A stretch of 64,000 nt of DNA from Moniliophthora roreri (taxonomy: Eukaryota; Basidiomycota; Agaricomycetes; Agaricales; Marasmiaceae), in contig LATX02000011.1 of assembly GCA_001466705.2 (NCBI GenBank), positions 1-64,000 of the forward strand, written 5' to 3'. Positions 56,285 through 64,000 of the stretch are shown here, piece after piece. Each line of letters starts with the position of its first letter. Within the stretch, counting starts at the first letter, position 1. A program made the position numbers and the translations under genes. The notes under the pieces are model-generated. The model ran no database searches. It had not been told where the DNA came from and saw only the letters and a program-made list of their open reading frames with translations.

Positions 56285-58170
56285 TATTTTCCAGCAGCAC
56301 CTTCCAGTACAGCTACCTTGCTATGACTTTTGAGATGTTACTCAAATGGGTTAAAAATAACTAATTATTTAAACAAAGATGTTTTTTTTTTAAAAGATTT
56401 AAAATATTAAATCAATAAAGTTTTTATTTTTATATTAAAACTAAATATCTTTGAATAGTTATAATTAGGCTACAATTTCCCCCTATCCGAATTCCTTCCC
56501 AGTGACAGACGGTTAGTTCATCACGGATGCACTCTTCACCGTTGCGCTAGTGATCAACGATTACTCGAAATTCCTTCTTCATGTCGCCGAATTTCAGGCG
56601 ACAATTCGTCTAAAAATTTTTAATAATATTGACTTTCTTTAATGATTAGCTATTCCTTATGATCCTTAACTTTTTTAATTTTATTTAAAAAAAGATAACA
56701 TATTAATTGAATGCTAAAGCTGCTTAGCAGCGTAGCGATCGGATGATCTAAATTCAATAAATATAAGGTCTGGTTATTGCATCACTTTGTAAAAGTCCTT
56801 GTGGCACATCTATAGCCCAGTTCATTAGGGCCATAACGACTTGTCTTAGCCCCAAATGAAAGTATATAAAATTCATTAATTGTAAAGTATAAATTTACAA
56901 CAGGGATTTTGTCCGTTAGTGGATTTAACCTAACTTCTCAAAACACGGACTGACGACAGCCATGCAACACCTGTAAACGAGTTATTAAATTAATAATAAC
57001 TACTCATATATTACTATAAAAAATTATATCACATACTTAATAAAATATGTCAATATAATTTTCTAAATAAATACGGCTATACAAGAACTGGTAAGATTTT
57101 ACGCGGATTATCGTATTAAATAACATGCTTCACTTCGTTTGCTCCGAGACCGACTAATTTTTTTGGTTCCAGTTTTGCAACCGTACTCTCAAGGCGGAAT
57201 GGTTATCGCGTTAACATCGGTACTAGTTTTAAATAAAACTAATAATCCACCATTCATCGTTGACTGTGGGAGGTACCAGGGTCTCTAATCCTATTTCCTT
57301 TTCCCACCTTAGTATCTCAGCGTCGATCAATATTAGATAAAAAGCTTTCACCTTTAGTATTCCATTTAGTATTTGCATATTTAATCCCTACTCTAAATAT
57401 TATTCGGCTTATCCTCAATTTGATTCTATCTTTAATTCATTTTATTTTTAAAATCAAAAAAATAAATATTTAAAATTATTTATTTTAAATTGAAATAGCT
57501 ATGATAAAAATAAAACTTTCAAGCTGCCTACATACCCTTTACGCCTGGTCAATGTGACTAACGTTCGCGTTCCTGGCCTTACCGAGTCTTCTGGCACCAG
57601 ATTTGGACAACACTAAGAGTAAGGTAGCATCATTTTTTTCCCTTACTATGGACATTTATCACTTCTCCCGAAGATCAAAATGTGATTTCAGTTAGCTAGT
57701 TCACTCTTTCGAGCATTGACTAATATTCTTGACTGCTGGTAGTTAAACACTACTAGGGACATTTCATTCCCAATGTGGCCATCTGATCTCTCAAACATGG
57801 CTTCTGATCGTTGGCTTGGTAGGCTTTTACTCTACCAACTACCCTTAAACAGAATAGATCGAATCTTATAGCAGAAAATTTCCTTTATTTAATAAATAGC
57901 TTATTTATCTTTACTTTTCCTAATAATTATAAAATTAAAGTATCTTAAATTTAAATTAATTAAAAAAATTTATACCTAAGAAGTAAAATTATCTCCTATT
58001 TAAGAAGACTACAAGGTATCTAATCTATATTACTCACCTTTACACCTTATTTTTTATAAGTTTTATATTATTTATTTTAAATAATTAACTTATTATAAAC
58101 AATGATTTGCATGTCTTAAAACTACTGAAAAACGTTCAATCAGAACCAAAATTAAATTCTTCTAAATAAT
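56285..58170 (-). rRNA. rns: Small subunit ribosomal RNA
   Basis: Universal segments are seen on the minus strand in the right order. GATTGAACG...ACATGCAAATC is near the 5' end (~58155-58105). GGTGAGTAAT is at ~58035. GTGCCAGAAGACTCGGTAAG is the 530 region (~57595). ATTAGAGACCCTGGTA is at ~57285 and CGTAAAATCTTACC at ~57090. GCATGGCTGTCGTCAG lies around 56970. At the 3' end TAGCTGTACTGGAAGGTGCTGCTGGA (~56318-56293) marks the last helix. About 1.9 kb. End points are estimated from these landmarks. No intron seen. The RT gene on the other strand ends ~145 bases beyond its 3' end. Confidence 0.95.
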
Positions 58171-58516
58171 TAAACAATTCAATTATATTAATTTTTTTTA
58201 ATTGTTATATTTTATATGCTTAATGCAATATTTATTATCTCTTTTAATTATAATATTTTTTTAATTAATCTTTATTTTATATAAATTGAAGTTAATATTT
58301 TTATATAAAAATGTAGTGACATACTAGATAGCGTTGCTACATGCTAAATAAGTATATAGCTAAACTTTATACCTAAATAAATTGCTACCAAGATTTCAAG
58401 TTAAGGATATCTTAATGGTAGAATAGTGGTGTTGCTGCCCTAACTTTTTCATCCTAAACTACCTCCCACTGACAAGCTAAGCTACTGGAAGGGCAAGGCT
58501 TAAGGAGAAAAATCAC

Positions 58517-58849
58517 TTAGATTTCCAGTAGGTGATGTTGGATAAAAATCATTTCGTTTTCATTTATATGATTTTTATCTAATAATTCTATTATTACTTT
58601 TTCCTTAAATAAAGCTAGAGTAGGAATAAGTAATTCTTTATTGAATTGAATTCAATTATTATCAGCTTCATAAGCAAAATTGTTAATTTTGTTAAAATTT
58701 GTTAATTTATTTTGTAATTTAAACATTGTATAGAAAATAAAAATTAGATAATTAGTAAGGAAAATAACCCTCATTTTAATGCTATAAAATAGACTATAAG
58801 ATAAAAATAATATTGTATTCAAAGTTAAATAGTTCTTGATACGCTGCAT
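58517..58849 (-). CDS. Hypothetical 110-codon ORF
   Basis: ATG 58849 to TAA 58517, one UGA as Trp. The N-terminal ~50 residues are hydrophobic with basic residues; the second half is an amphipathic Lys/Glu-rich helix. No family recognised and no neighbour gives a clue. It could be a chance frame in AT-rich DNA or a fragment of a plasmid-type protein. Confidence 0.3.
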
Positions 58850-59180
58850 AATCCTCTAGGTGCGCACCTGCAGCAGCGGAGGACGGTTGATGGCTACCCT
58901 TACCCTACAATAATTATTGTTAAATATAGCAGAGATTAAGCGCAGCTACGCAGCGGGAGGATGCTAAAGCTAACGAGAAAAAGTAACTCTATTACTCACT
59001 TCGGTTTCTGCTTGCGAAGCATGAGCAAGGCAGCTAAAGAAAGAGAGATGGATTAAAGATGTTATTGTAAGCTAACGTTTAAAATAATGTTTTAGTATTC
59101 ATTGTAAAATTATAAAAAGGTGAATATTCATTAATTATTTAAGTAAAAGATCTATACTATCTAAATTAGTAATTAAAATA

Positions 59181-59190
59181 GGGGTGCGTA
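59181..59190 (-). promoter_or_regulatory. Putative RNA 3'-end element after the 59552 ORF
   Basis: Minus strand TACGCACCCC about 360 bases after the ORF stop. Confidence 0.45.
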
Positions 59191-59551
59191 TTAAATTTTA
59201 AATATTATTTTTTATTATAGTTATTTAATAAAAATATATTAGTGATTTCCCATTTAATTTCTTGATATTTTTAAATTAGTACGGATTTTGATTAGATAAA
59301 ATGTTAAATATTATATTTTTTTTAAATCTGTTTAAAGTATAAAATGATGGGAGTTTAAAAATAGCATTTTTCAAACATTAAAATATTATGCTATCTAATA
59401 ATGTTATTTGTGTTTTGGATTTATCTATTTATCTAAATTTATTAAAGATAGTCGATTAATAAATTGATATTCATAACTGATGATATTTTATTTTATGAAA
59501 ATAAGTAAGGATAAATTTTTTTTTAATATGAACTATATAATAATTTAATAA

Positions 59552-60592
59552 TTATTTCAATAATAATAAGAGATTATAAATAGAATAAATAGATACTAAA
59601 TTAAAAATAAAAATACTAAATACTATTAAAAGTATTCATATATTACTACTCTTCTTTCAAATAGAAATATATTTTTTAAGTAAATAAGAAATTACTCCAC
59701 CAAAAGGTAAACTATTAATAGTTTTAAATTCACTACTTTCGTTTAATAAAAATTTACTACTAATAATAAGTATTAGCATAATTAATAAATATAATACTAT
59801 AAATTGAAGTAATAAATTATTACTCAAAATATCTATGATAAACTGATTGTTTTCTAAAGGAGAGTGAATAAAACTATCCTTTCAATTAGGATTATTTTCT
59901 TCTAACGCTTTAATTACTTTATTACTAGATTCATTACCTATTAATTCTATACTATTATTTTTAAATTTTTCAGTAAATGGTATATTATAGTTTCCATCAT
60001 TAATACCAAAAAAATTTTTAAGCGCAGAAGGTAAATCTACAGCAGAATTATGCTGCTGTACATTACTTAATTCTATATTTAAAGTTACAGGTTTTATTCC
60101 TATTCTAGCTCCAGCAGCAGCTGCATTTTCAGGGGTAGACATTGAATTTGAGATTATCTTATAGCTAATAGTTAATCCACTACCTATACTTCCTATAATA
60201 CCAGTTTTAGGTAGAATACCTATACTATGTTTTGATACTAAAGCTGCTCCGATTCTTGCTCCACAACAAAATACTCCTGCACTACCAAGATTGTCACAAA
60301 TCAATTTAAGTGCATCTCCAGTTATAAAAAAACTACTATTATCCATAGTAGCACTAACTGTGACAGAAGAACTATCTAAATATAAAAAATTAAAACTTAA
60401 ATATATTTGAAATAAAATAAAAACAAATAAATTAAATATAGGAATTAAATTAACATTTTTATCTAATAAATTAATTAGAGTTACTCTCATACTTAAACCA
60501 AAAACTCCTAATTGAATAATACTTAAAAAGAAAAGATTCAAAATTATAGAAAAAACTAGTAAAAAGCAAAAAAATAATAAATAAGTTAACAT
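59552..60592 (-). CDS. Plasmid-type membrane protein in mtDNA, unknown function
   Basis: 346 codons with UGA as Trp (59882 and others). Hydrophobic segments lie at ~1-35 and ~45-70. A Gly/Ala-rich middle follows (CCGARIGAALVSKH, GIIGSIGSGLTISYK, ENAAAAGARIG, ~110-170), then a hydrophilic stretch. The C-terminal pair of transmembrane segments (~255-280 and ~315-340) is separated by a basic loop (LPFGGVISYLLKKY). This tail layout equals that of plasmid A, B and C accessory proteins. The long intact frame suggests it is expressed or recently acquired. Function unknown. Confidence 0.65.
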
Positions 60593-60637
60593 TTTTTTAT
60601 TTAAGGTTTTAATAACTCTATTAATCTTATATTAATT

Positions 60638-60737
60638 TTCTTAAAAAAAAAAAATAAAAGATTAATTGATTATACTATAATTAAATTATTCTTAAAAAAA
60701 AAATAAAAGATTAATTGATTATATTATAATTAAATTA
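60638..60737. repeat. Direct tandem repeat, two ~50-bp units
   Basis: Two copies of TTCTTAAA(n)TAAAAGATTAATTGATTATA(C/T)TATAATTAAATTA differ by A-run length and one base. They lie just upstream (RNA sense) of the 59552-60592 ORF. Confidence 0.8.
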
Positions 60738-61489
60738 TAGTAGAATTCTTGCTATAAAAGCAAAGTAAATAATAAATAATAATGTATAAATATATGATTT
60801 TTTTTTAATCTTATATTCATAATATATGAATATGAATAAATATTATTTAAGGATTTTTAATAATTATTTAATTCTTCTTAAATACTAAAAAGAATTAAAC
60901 TTTATAACACTGTAACAATCATTAATTTATTTTTTTTTTAATACTATACTAACTATATAATTTTTTTATTACGATTCTTTTAATAATGTTGTTTTTAGTT
61001 TATTTAATTTTTATTTTAAAATAATAATTTTGAATAAAATAAAACAATCCCTTTTCATTTTGTGTAGAGATATATCTTCCTACTCAAAAGAGAAAGAAAA
61101 ATATAATAGTCATAACCATAATTAGTCTAGGATAAATCAAATTTTTTTATTCTTATGCAGCGGAGCAGCGGAACAAAGGAGATATAGGAGATTATCACTC
61201 CGTCTTACACTATGCCAAAAGAAAAAAATTTTAAACTCTAACATTGTAGGAAATAGCAGAACAATTAATCCTTTAGATGGAATTATCCCAAAGAATTGGA
61301 ATTTTTTAATAGAATTTAAATTTTATTTTCTCTATCTTTTAATAATTAACAAATTTATTTAAGTATCTTTTTTATAATATCAATTTTTATTAAAAACAGG
61401 ATGATGCTGCAGCTACACTATAGATAGTTTAATTTTTAGGAGCTACGTAGCACTAATAATTAGTAAATAGTAAACTTGCTACCATATGA

Positions 61490-61498
61490 GGGTGCGTA
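61490..61498 (-). promoter_or_regulatory. Putative RNA 3'-end element after nad5
   Basis: Minus strand TACGCACCC about 445 bases after the nad5 stop; a GC cluster group lies in between. Confidence 0.4.
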
Positions 61499-61942
61499 AC
61501 ACGATCCTTTTTAATTCTATGGACTGCTTTATCTCCAATGTGAGAGTTGCTAGGAGCCTTTTGAAGGAGAGCTACTAAGCTTAAGGCTAATAAGAATAAC
61601 TAACATGCACCACATTGCTTCGGAGCGCGGAGTTTGTATGGAGAGTTGAGTTATCATATTTTTAATCTCTCTGCTGCTTCGAAGAAGCAGCGCCCTACGT
61701 AGCAATCAAATCAAGGATCATAGCATCATAAGAAAGCTTGCTTAATTCCCTGTTAAGGGTAAGAAAAAACACCCTAACTATAAAAGTGTGCAGCGTTAGC
61801 ACAGCAAGGGGAAGGAGGGAATTAGGATGGTTACACACCGTAAGGATATAATTTTTTTTTTACTATTATTCTGTACGGTGCGGACGCAGCACTAACTGAT
61901 AGTTCAGTAGTTCTAGCTTGGCTAGATAGCTAGTCTAGATAT

Positions 61943-62911
61943 TTACGCACTCTTATTATCTTGATCTGCACTATAATTTATAAATAGAGCAAAAATCAAA
62001 ATAACTGTTATTCTTATAAATTCATTAATACTATCATTAAATATAAATGAACTGAATAATAGAGTTAGTAAAAATAAAAATCCTATTGTTATATATAGAG
62101 CATAAGTTGTAATTACACCTGAGTCTAATTTAGCAATATCTTTAGCTATTTTTATAATTGAATTACTTAATCCATAAGGTCCTACTAGTTCAATTACACC
62201 TCTATCAATTTGTTTTGATATAGCATAACCTCATTTAAATCCTCTATTGATTATATAGTGATTATAAATTACATCAAAATAATATTTACTATTAAATAGA
62301 CTATATAATTTTCTTCCTATTAATGTTTTAGTAATATTATTAATTATTTCAGGTTTGTTTATATATAGAATTAAAGCAGATATAGCACCTATTAAACTTA
62401 ATAAAGATGGTAGTAATTTAGTTATTACATTAAGAGAATATTCAGCTTCAACTAAAGTAATATTATTAGGATGTATAAATAAAGAATTACCAAAAAAATC
62501 TGAACCAATACCTACAAACATATCAGAAAATAAATATCCAAAAAAAATACTAAATAAAGATAATATTATTAATGGAATTATTACTGCTCAATCAGATTCA
62601 TGCACTCCTAAATAAGATTGTTTATTACCATTAGGTGAAGTAAGGAAAACTAAGCTAATTAATCTGAAACTATAAAAAGCTGTTATTCCAGCAGTAATAG
62701 AACCTAAAATAAAAGCATACATTTGACTAAAATTATAATTACCATAAGCTAATTCTATTATTAAATCTTTACTGTAAAATCCAGATAAAAATGGAGTTGC
62801 TAATAATGATAATGTACCAACTAACATTACTGAATAAGTAAATGGTAAAAATTTTATTAATCCACCCATTTTTCTAACATCTTGTTGATCAGAAAATGAA
62901 TGAATTACTGC
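61943..62911 (-). CDS. nad5: NADH dehydrogenase subunit 5, 3' exon
   Basis: About 323 codons with UGA as Trp. Antiporter-like subunit of complex I with the long lateral helix. The exon starts AVIHSFSDQQDVRKMGGL, the conserved VIHS...QD(I/V)RKMGG box that normally follows HAFFKALLFL. Upstream exon(s) therefore lie beyond the right edge of the window. LPFTYSVMLVGTLSLLATPFLSGFYSKDLI and the C-terminal domain are intact. The stop is TAA 61943-61945. The 5' limit is set by the protein match; the exact splice base is uncertain by a few nucleotides. Confidence 0.94.
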
Positions 62912-64000
62912 CAAGTATCTTGACTAACTCCTGAGTTCAGGCATGATTAAAAATCTCTTAATTCTTTTTATTCAAGATAATTATTCCTCACTTCTTCTTC
63001 CTAGCAAAGCTACCGAAGGGCTGCTAGGAATAAAGAAAATAAGTGTTAGGAATTAAGGTTGGTACTCAATATATTACTATATTGTTGGGACCATATCTTA
63101 GTTATGTAAATTATAAAAATTTTGCAAATGATCTCATGTAAAAAACGTTCTTCTATCATTCATTGAAGATTTTATTTTAACAATTTCATTATATTTTATT
63201 TTATGTTCTTTGTTAACAAAATAAGTTAATACTAAATTTCAGTCTTTATAGTCTAAATATTTACTACTAAATAGAGGATACTTTTGTAAATAATCTATTA
63301 AAACTAAATTACCATTTAAACTAGTTGTTCTAATTCTGTATTGAGGATTTTTAGAATTAGTTTTAGTTTCTTTAACTTTACATAGTAATAATTCACCTAT
63401 TATAGATAATATATTAAAATAACTATGACTAATTAAATCTTTTTGTCTTTGACATATTTCTAAAGAACAAGCTATTCTTTTTAATAGATTGTTTTTATCA
63501 GTAGAGACTCTTACAGAAAAATGACCATCAGAATCAATTAATCCAGCTAGTCAAGCATTAGAATCTATAGGGCTATTATCCAAAGGGTATTTATTAATAC
63601 TATACCCTTTATTATTAAGGTAATCAATTAGTTTATTTAAATTATAAATTTTAGGTGTTCTCATAAATCCGTTAATAATATCAATAAATTTTATTAAATT
63701 TACTATATTTGATATTCTATAGGTATATGCATTTTTACCTTTAATTTTATAAATATGCCCTGTAGCTAATTTTTGTTGTATTATCATAGCTAAAGGTAGA
63801 TCTTTAGCATTAAATGAAAAAGTTATAATAGGATATATAAATTTATCCTGCGAATCTCTATGATTTACAGGAATTCAAATAGAACCATCACCTTCAAGTA
63901 AACCAGCTAAATAAGATCTGAAATTAGGATTAAAAGATTCTGCCCCTCCCTTTGGTTTTAATATTACCTCCGCAGGATGCGCAGGCTTATTCTTCGGTGC
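62912..64000 (-). other. Group I intron in nad5 (3' part, runs off the window)
   Basis: Sequence between the nad5 exon and the window edge holds an in-frame LAGLIDADG gene. After it comes AAGATATGGTCCCAAC (about 63094-63079), resembling the conserved P3/P7 core of group I introns. The intron probably ends with G just before GCAGTAATTC. A GC cluster (63004-63030, CTAGCAGCCCTTCGGTAGC) sits in the terminal part of the intron. Confidence 0.8.
63098..64000 (-). CDS. LAGLIDADG homing endonuclease, 5' end beyond window
   Basis: At least 300 codons with UGA as Trp, open to the window edge, so the start (or fusion to the upstream nad5 exon) is not visible. Two motifs, YLAGLLEGDGSI (near 63915) and WLAGLIDSDGHF (near 63550), mark a double-motif monomeric enzyme. 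It cuts intronless nad5 to spread the intron, and may also help splicing. The upstream part (GCACCGAAGAATAAGCCTGC on the minus strand at the edge) is GC-rich like the mtDNA clusters, so an insertion near the N-terminus is possible. The two domains look intact. Confidence 0.9.

Larger units (their letters stand above)
58171..59551. other. Intergenic region upstream of rns
   Basis: AT-rich flanks with short hairpins near 58440-58520 and GC clusters at 58855-58885 and 58935-59030. It contains the hypothetical frame at 58517-58849 and the 3'-end element at 59181. Confidence 0.5.
60593..61942. other. Intergenic region between nad5 and the plasmid-type ORF
   Basis: It holds a two-copy direct repeat (60638-60737), long A and T runs, GC clusters at about 61150-61180, 61610-61695 and 61790-61815, and the element GGGTGCGTA at 61490-61498. 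No gene. Confidence 0.5.

Noticed and set aside
53600..56290. Group II intron hypothesis for the RT gene
   Set aside because: GTGCG at 53620 recalls a group II 5' end, but only ~240 bases precede the ORF, no domain V is visible after it, the protein lacks an HNH domain, and the element is antisense to rns, so it cannot be an rns intron.
58652..58849. 65-codon version of the ORF ending at the first UGA
   Set aside because: Under code 4 UGA is Trp and the frame continues to 58517. The longer version is listed with low confidence.
1..64000. CRISPR arrays or bacterial mobile elements
   Set aside because: No regularly spaced repeats with unique spacers and no transposase or IS-like ends were seen. 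The repeats present are GC clusters and TIRs.

Overview
The window is fungal mitochondrial DNA, most likely from a mushroom-forming basidiomycete. It is very AT-rich, UGA must be read as tryptophan in almost every gene (genetic code 4), and it carries nad2, nad3, nad4, nad5, nad6, atp6, atp9, the small-subunit rRNA, a run of tRNAs and a group I intron with a LAGLIDADG gene. I cannot name the species.

The first half (1-32112) is three complete protein-primed-type linear plasmids laid end to end. Plasmid A is 6-11698 (272-bp terminal inverted repeats, TIRs). Plasmid B is 11700-22042 (about 261/270-bp TIRs). Plasmid C is 22048-32090 (503-bp TIRs). Each has a family B DNA polymerase (DPO), a T7-like single-subunit RNA polymerase (RPO) and one or more hydrophobic membrane proteins of unknown function. 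Single N bases sit at 11699, 22043 and 32113, at or very near the plasmid ends. The head-to-tail order may therefore be contig joins and not physical integration.

The second half (32114-64000) is mtDNA proper. All its ordinary genes are on the minus strand. In transcription order they are nad5 (3' exon, with intron and endonuclease gene running off the right edge), a plasmid-type membrane ORF, rns, tRNAs Val, Leu and Met, atp9, nad4, tRNAs Arg, Ala, Phe, Thr, Gln, Lys and Tyr, nad6, atp6, tRNAs Met and Ser, and nad2 overlapping nad3. It ends in a decayed plasmid relic (a DPO fragment and a membrane ORF with an in-frame UAA). The one clear plus-strand gene is a 758-codon reverse transcriptase with a hydrophobic C-terminal domain, lying tail to tail with rns at 53863-56139.

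Much of the mtDNA intergenic space is filled by GC-rich palindromic clusters, which also occur in plasmid C (including its TIRs) and inside at least one tRNA. A short element, read on the transcript as TACGYACCCC or TTAACCCCC, lies shortly after the stop codons of most minus-strand genes in both mtDNA and plasmids; it looks like a shared RNA 3'-end signal. Plasmids B and C also have bacterial-looking hairpin-plus-T-tract terminators back to back between convergent genes.
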